A stretch of DNA of 64,000 bases, from the NCBI GenBank assembly GCA_025359135.1, contig JANYHJ010000074.1, positions 1-64,000 on the forward strand, written 5' to 3'. Positions 1 to 8,017 of the stretch are shown here, piece after piece. The notes under the pieces were generated by a model. It saw nothing but the letters and a program-made list of their open reading frames with translations. It was not told where the DNA came from and did no database searches. The DNA comes from Gemmatimonadota bacterium (GTDB lineage: Bacteria > Gemmatimonadota > Gemmatimonadetes > Gemmatimonadales > Gemmatimonadaceae). Position 1 is the first letter of the stretch, and each line of letters starts with the position of its first letter. The translations under genes and the position numbers were made by a program.

Positions 1-533
1 TCGCGATCAAGCTGCACCGTGAGCGAGGGCGTGAGGTCGTGCGTGACGATGATCGCGCCGGCGCCCTTGGGCAGGTCCACGGGGTCGTGGTCCGGCAGTT
101 CCATGAGCACCGTGAGCACGCGGATGTGCACGTCGGTGAGATCGCCGACGCGCTCGCGCACCATGGCCTGTGCGTGGCGCGCAAAGTGCTGGCGCCACTC
201 GAGCATCACGAGGTCGAACGCCTTCTCCGCCGTGAGGTTCTGGCGGATCAGCGTGTCGACCGCCTTGAGCAGCTCGGCGTCCTCGAGCATCGAGCGCTGC
301 ACGTCGAAGATCGCGGCCTCCTCGACGCCCGCCGATGCGGCCACCCGGTCGCGCACCTGCGCGAGGCGCTCGCGCGACTTGACGACCGCTGCGCGGAAGC
401 GCTCGATCTCGGCTGGAATGCCGTCGTCGGTGACGATCGCGTTGCGGACCTCCGGCACCTCCCAGCGCAGGAGGTGCACGGGACCGACAACGATGCCCGG
501 CGAGGCCGGGCTTCCGACCAGGGTGCGCTCCAC
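1..533 (-). CDS. ptsI: PTS Enzyme I (PEP-protein phosphotransferase), N-terminal part
   Basis: Enzyme I takes phosphate from phosphoenolpyruvate and passes it to HPr in the cytoplasm. About 177 codons are visible; the gene runs off the left edge. The start is a GTG placed directly after the HPr stop codon, with no gap. The N-terminal segment (VGSPASPGIVVGP) matches the usual opening of the family, followed by a long helical HPr-binding region and a segment near residue 160 reading GAGAIIVTHDLTPS, which lies just before the phosphorylatable histidine loop. That histidine and the PEP-binding barrel lie outside the window, so activity cannot be judged. It is the last visible gene of the PTS operon. 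The family call is firm; the choice of GTG rests on adjacency and family length. Confidence 0.9.
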   Translation of the reverse strand, partial: MERTLVGSPASPGIVVGPVHLLRWEVPEVRNAIVTDDGIPAEIERFRAAVVKSRERLAQVRDRVAASAGVEEAAIFDVQRSMLEDAELLKAVDTLIRQNLTAEKAFDLVMLEWRQHFARHAQAMVRERVGDLTDVHIRVLTVLMELPDHDPVDLPKGAGAIIVTHDLTPSLTVQLDR

Positions 534-803
534 TCAGGCGCTCTCGCCGAACTTCGACGCGATCAGGCCCGCCAGCGCCTCGAGTGCAGCATCGGCGTCC
601 GGTCCCTCGGCCACGAGGCGGACCGTGGACCCGCACTCGGCCGCCAGCATCATCACGCCCATGATGCTCTTGCCATTCACCTCGACGTCATCGCGCGCGA
701 TGGTCACGTCGGCGGTGAACCGCGCGGCCGTCTTCACGATCTCCGCTGCTGGGCGAGCGTGCAGGCCGTTCCGGTTGACGATCTGGACGGAGCGTTCGGG
801 CAT
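534..803 (-). CDS. ptsH: HPr phosphocarrier protein
   Basis: HPr is the small phosphocarrier between Enzyme I and the PTS permease. The 89-residue protein has the catalytic histidine at position 15 in NGLHARPAA and a serine at position 46 in NGKSIMG. Ser46 is the residue that HPr kinase/phosphorylase modifies in bacteria with that control layer, and hprK lies five genes upstream in the same operon. The ATG shares one base with the IID stop (TGATG), so translation is probably coupled. Length and both motifs are canonical. The combination points to a regulatory HPr controlled by metabolic state as well as a transport role. Confidence 0.95.
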   Translation of the reverse strand: MPERSVQIVNRNGLHARPAAEIVKTAARFTADVTIARDDVEVNGKSIMGVMMLAAECGSTVRLVAEGPDADAALEALAGLIASKFGESA

Positions 804-1600
804 CAGCGGACGAGGGAATAGAGGGCGACAGCCGTGAGCACAACAAGCGCCAGACGCCATCCTTCGAGCCGGCCATGCAGCCTGGCCAGGAGGATGCCAC
901 CGAGCCCCACGGCCGCCAGAACCGTCCAGAGCAAGGTGCGCCCCGGACCCATGAGACGGAAGAGCGCGTTCGGCAGCACAAGTCCGCCCAACAACGCGCC
1001 CGCACGCGCCAGCCATTCCGGGCCTTCGCGCAGGACCGGCGCACCAAGCTGGTGCGACACCTTGAGGCCGCCGGCGAGTCCGATCCGCAGCCCCCACGCA
1101 CGCAGGGCGAGATGGCCCGCGTTGTATGTGCCGAGGAAGAGCAGGAGCACGACCCACCACGGCGCTTCCAGTGCAAAGGCCGCAAGCGCGAGGATCGAGC
1201 AGAATGGCAACCACGCCGCCCACACCAGACGGTCGCCCAAACTGCCAAGCGGACCACAGAGCGCCGTGCGAAACCGCTCGATCCGCGCCGGTGGCTCACC
1301 GGCAAGCTCGGCGGTGGCAAGCGCGCCGACCGCGACGCCCGCGAGATAGGGATGGCAGTTGAAGTACTGCGCGTGCCGAGCCAGCGCCGTGCGATACGCC
1401 GGTCCGTCGTAGCCGCCGGGCAGGAAACGCAGTGCGGGCTCGATGCAGAATCCGATGCCCGTGCCGGAGAGCAGTTCATAGTTCCACGAGCCTTGCACCG
1501 CGTGCAGGCGAAACAGGATCTGCAGTCGCGTGCGGAGCGGCAGCACCGCTGAACCCGGCGTGGCGCCGCGCGACGCCGTGGGAGCGGCGGGAGCACTCAT
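803..1600 (-). CDS. PTS mannose-family IID component
   Basis: IID is one of the two membrane subunits of the mannose/fructose/sorbose PTS permease. The 265-residue product has the family pattern of a soluble N-terminal part (LQILFRLHAVQGSWNYELLS, with a conserved NCHPYLAG segment near residue 80) followed by hydrophobic segments near the C terminus. The ATG at 1600 was chosen over an upstream in-frame ATG because it overlaps the IIC stop as ATGA, as at neighbouring junctions. IIC precedes it and HPr follows. The sugar cannot be read from the sequence, and no sugar-catabolic gene is linked. Confidence 0.88.
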   Translation of the reverse strand: MSAPAAPTASRGATPGSAVLPLRTRLQILFRLHAVQGSWNYELLSGTGIGFCIEPALRFLPGGYDGPAYRTALARHAQYFNCHPYLAGVAVGALATAELAGEPPARIERFRTALCGPLGSLGDRLVWAAWLPFCSILALAAFALEAPWWVVLLLFLGTYNAGHLALRAWGLRIGLAGGLKVSHQLGAPVLREGPEWLARAGALLGGLVLPNALFRLMGPGRTLLWTVLAAVGLGGILLARLHGRLEGWRLALVVLTAVALYSLVR

Positions 1601-2280
1601 CGCAACACCAACAGCAGCAATCCGGCCGCGAGTCCACCGGCGAACAGCCACTTGGCCGTGTGCGAGGGGTGGAAGAGGTTCCAGCATGCGGCCACAGCCA
1701 CCGAGGCGAGCATCGTCACGGCTGCCGCGCGCGAGACATCAGGCGCCAAGGTCCAGCTCCCCAGCGTGGCCTGCATGATGGGCACGAAGAGCAGCAGCGC
1801 CGCAGCCGTGATCGCGCCGCCACGCAAGAGATCGAGCGCGATGCCGCCGAGCATGAGCTGGCGCACGGCCGGCCACGATCCGGCATCCACTCGTTCGCGT
1901 GCGGCGCGCGCCCGGCGCGCGTTGACGCGGCGCAACGCCACCATCGATCCGCCACCGATCCACGCGGTGGCCAGTGAACCAAGCACCGCCAGCGTCATCG
2001 CGCCGGCCCGGCCCGTTGGCTGGTTCGCGAAGAGTGCACCACCCACGACGGCCGCCGAGCCCCACTCGGGATACCGCGACGCGCCGAACGGCAGCGTATC
2101 GAGCGCGATCAGCTCGAGCGCCGCGCCAACCATGAGACCGCTCGCGGGCGCTCCCATGACCAGTCCGGCCAGCGTGGCCGCAGCAATCGGGCGCGAGACC
2201 ATCGCCTGCGGGAAGCTCACGACGTCGAGCCCGAGCAGCGCGCCGAGGAGGACGAGCGGCAGCAACGTCTCGAGGCTCAC
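1597..2280 (-). CDS. PTS mannose-family IIC component
   Basis: IIC forms the translocation channel with IID in the inner membrane. The protein is about 227 residues and almost wholly hydrophobic, opening with SLETLLPLVLLGALLGLD and carrying the family-typical GLMVGAALELIALDTLPFGA segment. The start is a GTG overlapping the IIB stop (GTGA); upstream in-frame ATGs would add an arginine-rich, implausible 92-residue extension. It lies between IIB and IID, the standard order for this PTS family. Substrate is unknown. Confidence 0.88.
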   Translation of the reverse strand: MSLETLLPLVLLGALLGLDVVSFPQAMVSRPIAAATLAGLVMGAPASGLMVGAALELIALDTLPFGASRYPEWGSAAVVGGALFANQPTGRAGAMTLAVLGSLATAWIGGGSMVALRRVNARRARAARERVDAGSWPAVRQLMLGGIALDLLRGGAITAAALLLFVPIMQATLGSWTLAPDVSRAAAVTMLASVAVAACWNLFHPSHTAKWLFAGGLAAGLLLLVLR

Positions 2281-2768
2281 GAGAGGTCCGTCCCCGCGAG
2301 CAACTGGTCGAGTGCAATGGGGCGCGAGGCGGGCACGTCCTGCGCGGTGACGACGACACCGGTGCTCGCCATCTCGCGCAGCACCTGCTCTTCGTCCGCC
2401 GAGAGAAAGACGTAGCGCAGGCGCTGACGGCGTCCAGGCGCGTGGTGCACGCCGCCCAGGTTCACGGCGCGCACGACTGGGGTGGCGGCGCAGAGTCGGC
2501 GCATCGTGTCGATGTCGCCCGTCAGCACGAGGCTCTTCCGTCGTTCGCCGTGCCATGCGGGGATCGACTGGGCGGCCGTGGCGACATCCACGAAGTGCAC
2601 GACCATGCCCGGCGGCACGCCCATGCGGTAAAGGTCCTGCTCCCAGTCGGAACCGGCCACTCCATCATCGACGAGCACGAGGAAGCTGATCTCGAGCGGT
2701 TGCGCCCAGCCCACGACGACTTGGCCGTGGATCAGGCGATCATCGACGCGGTAGACCTCAACCGGCAT
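2277..2768 (-). CDS. PTS mannose-family IIB component
   Basis: IIB receives phosphate from IIA and hands it to the sugar during transport. The 163-residue cytoplasmic protein begins MPVEVYRVDDRLIHGQVVVGW; the histidine at position 14 in DDRLIHGQV is the family's phosphorylation site. Length is normal. It overlaps the IIA gene by 11 bases at its start and IIC by 4 bases at its end, so the three are probably translated in sequence. Nothing is truncated. Confidence 0.92.
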   Translation of the reverse strand: MPVEVYRVDDRLIHGQVVVGWAQPLEISFLVLVDDGVAGSDWEQDLYRMGVPPGMVVHFVDVATAAQSIPAWHGERRKSLVLTGDIDTMRRLCAATPVVRAVNLGGVHHAPGRRQRLRYVFLSADEEQVLREMASTGVVVTAQDVPASRPIALDQLLAGTDLS

Positions 2769-3162
2769 GCTTCGGCGTCCCGATCGTGCCCAGCGCCTCG
2801 TGTCCGCGCGCGACGGCGCGTTCGGCGGCTTCGCGGGGCGGCACGCCATCGGCCATCGAGAAGTCGAGAAGCGTCGCGAGGTTCACCCCCGTCACCACGA
2901 GCAGTTGCGGGCGCAGGCGCTGCACCTTGCGCGCGGCAATGGCGCAGCTGCCCATGGGCAGGTCGGTGAACACGACGTCGAGGTTTGCGCCTTCGACGGT
3001 TTCACGGATCGCGCGCTCGATGTCGGCGGGCGCGAGTCCGCGATTCGAGAAGGCGATGAAGTGCGCGCCGCGCCCCGTGATCGCCTCGACGCCGGAGACG
3101 AGTCCCGCCGCGAGTTCGCCGTGCGCGGCGACCATCGCGCGAGGCGCGGCGCCGCTACTCAT
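2758..3162 (-). CDS. PTS mannose-family IIA component
   Basis: IIA accepts phosphate from HPr. The 134-residue protein has the family active-site histidine at position 14 (MVAAHGELA) and the later segment VFTDLPMGSCAIAARKV typical of EIIA-Man. The ATG at 3162 lies eight bases inside the end of hprK. Because the gene is wedged between HPr kinase and IIB, the operon couples the PTS to HPr phosphorylation control. In some bacteria a lone EIIA-Man is regulatory, but here all four permease parts are present, so transport is possible. Confidence 0.9.
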   Translation of the reverse strand: MSSGAAPRAMVAAHGELAAGLVSGVEAITGRGAHFIAFSNRGLAPADIERAIRETVEGANLDVVFTDLPMGSCAIAARKVQRLRPQLLVVTGVNLATLLDFSMADGVPPREAAERAVARGHEALGTIGTPKHAG

Positions 3163-4126
3163 CGTCCTGCTGCAGGTACATGCGCACGTCCGCCTGCTGC
3201 TGCAGGCGGCCCATGAGGCGCCGGTTGAACTGCTCGGCCGCGTCCACGCCGGCATAGCGCAGGAGGTGGTTCATGGCGATGACTTCGGCGATGACGGTGA
3301 TGTTCTTGCCCGGGTTGAGCGGCACGCTGATGCGCGGCAGCGGCACCTCGAGAATCTCGGTGGTGGCGATGTCGAGCCCCGTGCGTTCGACGGGCATGCC
3401 CTCCTTCCACTCGACCAGCTCGACCACGACTTCGATGCGCTTCTGCTGGCGCACGGCGCGGATGCCGAAGATCCCCTGCACGTCGATGAGGCCGACGCCG
3501 CGGATTTCCATGTAGTGGCGCTGCAGCTCGTGGCCGCGCCCGATGACGATGTCGGCGCCGCGCCGCGTTGCGATCACCATGTCGTCGGCCACGAGTCGGT
3601 GGCCACGTTCGACCAGGTCGAGCACGCACTCTGACTTGCCGATGCCGCTCTTGCCCGTGAAGAAGAGCCCGACGCCGAAGACATCGGACAACGAGCCATG
3701 CAGCGTGATCGTGGGCGCGAATTCGTTCTCGAGGAACGGATTGAGCCGCCGGTAGAACTCCGCCGTCTTGAGCTTCGAGCGCACGAGCGGCACGCCACCG
3801 ATCGCAGCCGCCGCGACCAACCCCGCCGGCGGTTCGAGCCCCTTGGTGATGAACACCATCGGGATCGCGTACGAGAAGAAGGTGGCGAGGTTGCGTTCGC
3901 GCTCCGCATCGGACAGGGTGGCGAGATAGGTGATCTCGGTCTCGCCCATGACCTGCACGCGCTGGTGGATGAAGCGACCCGTGAACCCCGCGAGCGCGAG
4001 CCCCGGCGATGCCGACTCGTGCGTCGTGATCTCGCGCGCGAGGCCGCCGTGCTCCGCAAGGACCTCGAGCTGCAACGACTCGGCGAGGCGCTCGACCAGG
4101 GTTCCGACGGTGAGACGCGGCGTCAT
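3155..4126 (-). CDS. hprK: HPr kinase/phosphorylase
   Basis: HprK phosphorylates and dephosphorylates HPr on Ser46 in response to energy status. The 323-residue protein has the usual two parts: an N-terminal domain to about residue 130 and a C-terminal catalytic domain with the P-loop GKSGIGKSE near residue 157, then DLVERGHRLVADDMV and the family signature around MEIRGVGLIDVQGIFG. Its start overlaps the stop of the upstream glycosyltransferase as ATGA, and its end overlaps IIA. Its presence together with an HPr that has Ser46 makes a functional kinase/HPr pair likely. Confidence 0.95.
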   Translation of the reverse strand: MTPRLTVGTLVERLAESLQLEVLAEHGGLAREITTHESASPGLALAGFTGRFIHQRVQVMGETEITYLATLSDAERERNLATFFSYAIPMVFITKGLEPPAGLVAAAAIGGVPLVRSKLKTAEFYRRLNPFLENEFAPTITLHGSLSDVFGVGLFFTGKSGIGKSECVLDLVERGHRLVADDMVIATRRGADIVIGRGHELQRHYMEIRGVGLIDVQGIFGIRAVRQQKRIEVVVELVEWKEGMPVERTGLDIATTEILEVPLPRISVPLNPGKNITVIAEVIAMNHLLRYAGVDAAEQFNRRLMGRLQQQADVRMYLQQDDE

Positions 4127-5217
4127 GCGATGGACTCCAGGTGACGCTCGGTTTCGAGCGCGGCGCGCTCCCAGGTGAACCCTTCGGCGAACGCACGCGC
4201 GGCCGTGCCCATCGTCGTCACGAGCGCCGGGTCGGCCGCGAAACGCGCGAAGGCCGCCGCCATCGCGGCAACGTGGCCGTGCGGTGTGAGCACCCCCGTG
4301 ACGCCGTCCTGCACGGACTCACGGATACCCGGCGAGTTGGACGCGACCACCGGCGTCCCGCAGGCGGCGGCTTCGAGGTTGGTGATTCCCCACCCTTCCT
4401 TGGGGCTCGCGAGGGCGACAACCCAGGCGCGACGCAGGAGGGCGCGCTTCTCGGCGGCACTCACGAATCCAAGAAACGTCACGCGCCCCGCGAGGTCAAG
4501 CGAGCGCACCAGCGCTTCGAGCGCCGGCCGATGGTCGCCCTCGCCGGCGATCTCGAGCCGCGCACGCGGATCCTGCAGCTGCGCGAACGCCTTGATGACG
4601 AGGTCCACGCGCTTGTACGCCTTGAGGCGCCCGATGTAGGCGAAGAGCGGCGTCGCGGCCCGGCTCGCCACGTCGGGCGTCAATCCGAGGGCATCGATGC
4701 CCGGCAGGATCACCGACACCTTCCCCCGCGCGATGCCGCGCGACACCAGGTCATCAGCCGTGCTCTGGCTGATCGCCTGGAACGGACAATCACGGTACGC
4801 CCACCGGAGCGGCCGCTCGGAGAGCCAGACGGCGGCCGCCAGCGGCGCCGCGAGCTCCTGGAAGGCCGTCAACCCGAAGAGGTGCGGCACGAGCCCCACC
4901 GTACGCCGCGCGCCCCACCACGGCGTGAAGATCGGCATCTTGTTGATGTCCTCGACGAGGACGTCGGGTTGCGTTGCCGCGAGCGTGCGCTGCCACGTGG
5001 CCCGCGCCACCAACGGCCACGTCTGCCGCGTGCCGGCGCGCACCACTTTGAGGCCGTCGAGCTCGACGCGCGGCGGACAGCCGGCCCAGCCGCCGCAGAA
5101 GAGCGTCACGTCGTGGCCGCGTCGCGCCAGGCGACCGAAGATCTCGTGCAGGTGGACTTCCGCGCCGCCCGCCATCGGGTGCTCACGGTCCTGCCAGTTC
5201 ACGACCACGATCTTCAT
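4123..5217 (-). CDS. GT4-type glycosyltransferase
   Basis: A 364-residue GT-B fold glycosyltransferase. The start MKIVVVNWQDREHPMAGGAEVH and the later EGWGITNLEAAACGTPVVAS segment (the EX7E region of GT family 4) identify it. No signal peptide or membrane segment is seen, so it should act at the cytoplasmic face. The acceptor and sugar are unknown. It lies between nusB (gap of 18 bases) and hprK (4-base overlap), away from any polysaccharide locus. Its presence in a riboflavin/PTS operon is probably a positional accident of operon fusion. Confidence 0.85.
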   Translation of the reverse strand: MKIVVVNWQDREHPMAGGAEVHLHEIFGRLARRGHDVTLFCGGWAGCPPRVELDGLKVVRAGTRQTWPLVARATWQRTLAATQPDVLVEDINKMPIFTPWWGARRTVGLVPHLFGLTAFQELAAPLAAAVWLSERPLRWAYRDCPFQAISQSTADDLVSRGIARGKVSVILPGIDALGLTPDVASRAATPLFAYIGRLKAYKRVDLVIKAFAQLQDPRARLEIAGEGDHRPALEALVRSLDLAGRVTFLGFVSAAEKRALLRRAWVVALASPKEGWGITNLEAAACGTPVVASNSPGIRESVQDGVTGVLTPHGHVAAMAAAFARFAADPALVTTMGTAARAFAEGFTWERAALETERHLESIA

Positions 5218-5235
5218 GCGGTGTCCCGTCGCGCG

Positions 5236-5649
5236 CTACAGGCGGCCAAGCTTCCGCGCCAGCGCATCGAGCACGCCATTGACGAACTTCGCGCTCGCGG
5301 GCGAACCGAAGCGCTCCGCGAAGGTCGTCGCCTCCTGCAACACGACCTTGGGCGGTGTCTCGCCCAGGTGCAGCTCGGCGGCCGCGAGCCTCAGCACCGA
5401 TCGCTCGATCGCGCCGAGCCGCTCGAGGCGCCAGTTGGTGGTGACGGCGATGATCATCGCGTCGAGCTCGGCTTGCTTCGCTTCGAGCGCGTGAATGAGT
5501 GGCCAGGCATGCGTACGGACGTCCGCGTCCACGCCGAGGTCATCCCAGATGCGCTGGGTCACGAGCGAGAGCGCGACGCCCTCGCGCATGTCCCACGCGT
5601 ACACCGCCTGCAGCGCCCGGGCCCGCGCGCGATGCTCAGTCCTCCGCAT
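5236..5649 (-). CDS. nusB: Transcription antitermination factor NusB
   Basis: NusB binds the boxA element of rRNA leaders together with NusE (S10) to prevent early termination. The 137-residue all-helical protein begins MRRTEHRARARALQAVYAWD and ends with the conserved FVNGVLDALARKL helix. The ATG at 5649 was chosen over an upstream in-frame ATG because it matches the family start; it overlaps the end of ribH by 14 bases. The ribH-nusB pairing is widespread in bacteria, which supports both calls. Confidence 0.93.
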   Translation of the reverse strand: MRRTEHRARARALQAVYAWDMREGVALSLVTQRIWDDLGVDADVRTHAWPLIHALEAKQAELDAMIIAVTTNWRLERLGAIERSVLRLAAAELHLGETPPKVVLQEATTFAERFGSPASAKFVNGVLDALARKLGRL

Positions 5650-6127
5650 CAGCGTCACCGGCCGCGTCGAGACGCGAGAAGAGGTCGGTGAGTTCGAGCG
5701 CGGCGAGCGCCGCATCCCATCCCTTGTTGCCGTGCTTGCCGCCCGCGCGATCGAGCGCCTGCTCCATGGTGTCCGTGGTCAGCAGCCCGAGCGTGACGGG
5801 CAGGTCGAAGTCGCGGCTCGCCTCGGCCAGCCCGCGCGCGGCCTCGCCGGCGACGATGTCGAAGTGCGGCGTTTCACCGCGCACCACCGCGCCGACGGCG
5901 ATGATGGCCGCGTAGCGATCCGTCTGCGCACAGCGGCGCGCCGCGTACGGCAGCTCCCACGCCCCGGGCACCCAGAGCACGTCCACGTCGTCGAAGGCGA
6001 CGCCGTGCTTGACCAGCGCCTCCATGGCGCCGTCGGCGAGAGGTCGGGTGATGGTCTCGTTGAAGCGGCTGGCGATCACCGCGAAGCGGCGACCGCTGCC
6101 CTGCGGCGTTCCGTTGAATTCCGGCAT
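5636..6127 (-). CDS. ribH: 6,7-dimethyl-8-ribityllumazine synthase
   Basis: RibH condenses 5-amino-6-ribitylaminouracil with dihydroxybutanone phosphate, the penultimate step of riboflavin synthesis. The 163-residue protein has the substrate-binding SRFNETI segment, the WVPGAWELP motif, GAVVRGETPHFD with the catalytic histidine, and FGLLTTDT-like VTLGLLTTDTMEQA. Length is normal. It lies 7 bases downstream of ribBA and overlaps nusB. Confidence 0.95.
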   Translation of the reverse strand: MPEFNGTPQGSGRRFAVIASRFNETITRPLADGAMEALVKHGVAFDDVDVLWVPGAWELPYAARRCAQTDRYAAIIAVGAVVRGETPHFDIVAGEAARGLAEASRDFDLPVTLGLLTTDTMEQALDRAGGKHGNKGWDAALAALELTDLFSRLDAAGDADAED

Positions 6128-6134
6128 GCGGTTC

Positions 6135-7337
6135 CTAGACGGCGCGCAGGTGACCGAGCTTGGTGCGCTTGGTCTCGAGGTAGGCGGCGTTCTCCTCCGT
6201 CTCCGGCGCGGCGATGCGCACGGAGTCCGTGATGCGGAGCCCGTAGCCTTCGAGTCCGGCGAGCTTCTTCGGGTTGTTGGTCAACACGCGGATCGACCTG
6301 AGCCCCAAGTCGAGCAGCACCTGCGCGCCGATGCCGTAGTTGCGCAGGTCCGGGGCGAAGCCGAGCGCCTGGTTGGCTTCGACGGTGTCGGCGCCCGCGT
6401 CCTGCAGTTCGTACGCCTTGAGCTTGTTGAGGAGGCCGATGCCGCGCCCCTCCTGGTCGAGGTAGACGACCACGCCCTTGCCCGATTCGGCCACCTTGCG
6501 CATCGCCTCGTCGAGCTGCCAGCCGCAGTCGCAGCGCATCGAGTGGAAGACGTCGCCCGTGAGGCACTTGGAATGCATGCGGACGAGCACGTCGTCGCCC
6601 TGCGACACGTCGCCGAAGACGAGCGCGACGTGCTCTGCGCTGTCGACATCGTTGCGATAGCCGACGATCCTGAACTCGCCGAACCGCGTCGGCAGCCGCG
6701 CCTCGGCCACGCGATGCACGAGCCGCTCCGTGCGCAGCCGGTACGCCACGAGCTGCGCCACCGTGATGAACGTGATGCCGCGGGCCGCGCAGTACTGCTC
6801 GAGCTGCGGGCGCTTGGCCGTGGAGCCATCGGCGGTGAGGATCTCGCAGATCACGCCCGCCGGCGTGAGGCCGGCGAGACGCGCGAGGTCGACGGCGGTC
6901 TCGGTGTGGCCGACGCGCTGCAGCACGCCGCCATCGCGCGCGCGGAGCGGATGCACGTGCCCGGGACGGCGCAGGTCGCTGGCCGTGCTCGAGGGATCGA
7001 CGGCCACGCGGATCGTCGTCGCCTGGTCGGCGGCGCTGATGCCCGTGGTGACGCCGTACTTGGGCGCCCCGTCGATCGTGACCGTGAACGCCGTGCGCAT
7101 CGCCTCGGTGTTCTCCTCGCCCATGAGCGGGAGTTCGAGGCGATTGGCATGCTCGTTGGTGATGGCGAGGCAGATCATCCCCTTCGCCTCCATCATCACA
7201 TTGACCATCTCGGGCGTGATCTTCTCGGCCGCGCAGATGAGGTCGCCCTCGTTCTCGCGGTCCTCGTCATCGGCGACGACGATGAACTTGCCGGCGCGCA
7301 GGTCGTCCAGCGCCTGTTCTATGGTTCAAAAGGCCAT
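6135..7337 (-). CDS. ribBA: Bifunctional 3,4-dihydroxy-2-butanone 4-phosphate synthase / GTP cyclohydrolase II, with an in-frame TGA at codon 4
   Basis: The protein makes two riboflavin precursors: dihydroxybutanone phosphate from ribulose 5-phosphate (N-terminal half) and the pyrimidine intermediate from GTP (C-terminal half). Reading from the ATG at 7337 gives M-A-F-stop-T-I-E-Q-A-L and then an intact frame. The acidic loop DDEDRENEGD is at residues 23-32, and the zinc cysteines of the cyclohydrolase are in CLTGDVFHSMRCDCGW. The TGA occupies 7326-7328. No in-frame ATG, GTG or TTG follows until 7208, which would remove the acidic catalytic loop; ATA at codon 6 or CTG at codon 10 are the only nearby alternatives. 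Either a non-standard start is used, the stop is read through, or the base is an error or recent mutation. The rest of the gene is undamaged. Confidence 0.88.
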
Positions 7338-7345
7338 CGGAGTTC

Positions 7346-7975
7346 TCAGGTCAGGGTCCCGCGCCAGCGGCTGGCATCTGCGGGCGCCAGGTGTGGCGCC
7401 GCCAGCCGCTGCACGTACTTGCCGATCATGTCGCCCTCGAGGTGCACCTGGCGCCCGACGAGCAACTCGCCGAGCGTCGTGTGCCGCATCGTGTACTCGA
7501 TGAGCGAGAGTTGCACCACGTCCTCGGCGGGCAACGCGTTCACGGTGAGGCTCACGCCATCCACCGTGATGGCGCCGAGGGGCACGAGGAGCGGCACAAG
7601 GCTCGCTGGCACGCGCACATCCACCAGCCACGCATCGCCGTGCGGGCGCACTCCCTCGACCGTGCCCACGCCATCGACGTGCCCCTGCACGAGGTGTCCG
7701 CCGAGCCGGTCGCCGAGCGCGAGTGCGCGCTCGAGGTTGACGCGACGTCCCGGGGCCCAGGCACCGATCGTGGTGCGCTCGAGCGTCGTGGTCACCGCCG
7801 CAACCGTGAACCAGCCGTCGCCGAACGCGCGCACGGTGAGGCAGGCCCCGTTGACCGCGATGCTCTCGCCGGCCACCAGTCCCGTGAAGCTGGTGCGCAC
7901 GCGGAACTCACGGCCCGCGGCCGCTGCGGCCACCTGGTCGATCGTTCCAACGTCGGTGATGAGTCCGGTGAACAT
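7346..7975 (-). CDS. ribE: Riboflavin synthase alpha chain
   Basis: It catalyses dismutation of two lumazine molecules to riboflavin. The 209-residue protein opens MFTGLITDVGTI and has the two lumazine-binding repeats of the family: GESIAVNGACLTV around residue 40 and GAITVDGVSLTVNAL around residue 137. It sits between ribD and ribBA, completing the riboflavin pathway in one strand run (ribD-ribE-ribBA-ribH). No FMN riboswitch is visible upstream. Confidence 0.95.
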   Translation of the reverse strand: MFTGLITDVGTIDQVAAAAAGREFRVRTSFTGLVAGESIAVNGACLTVRAFGDGWFTVAAVTTTLERTTIGAWAPGRRVNLERALALGDRLGGHLVQGHVDGVGTVEGVRPHGDAWLVDVRVPASLVPLLVPLGAITVDGVSLTVNALPAEDVVQLSLIEYTMRHTTLGELLVGRQVHLEGDMIGKYVQRLAAPHLAPADASRWRGTLT

Positions 7976-8017
7976 CGCGTGGGGCTGGCGAATCCCGCGC
8001 GCCGGGGGTCCAGCCGG

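Noticed and set aside
4141-5691. 516-codon plus-strand frame across the glycosyltransferase and nusB
   Set aside because: Composition is of the shadow type and it spans two good minus-strand genes.
7326-7328. TGA as a general sense codon in this organism
   Set aside because: Many genes here (for example HPr, IIB, cdd, murD) end at TGA with the next gene overlapping it, so TGA is a stop.
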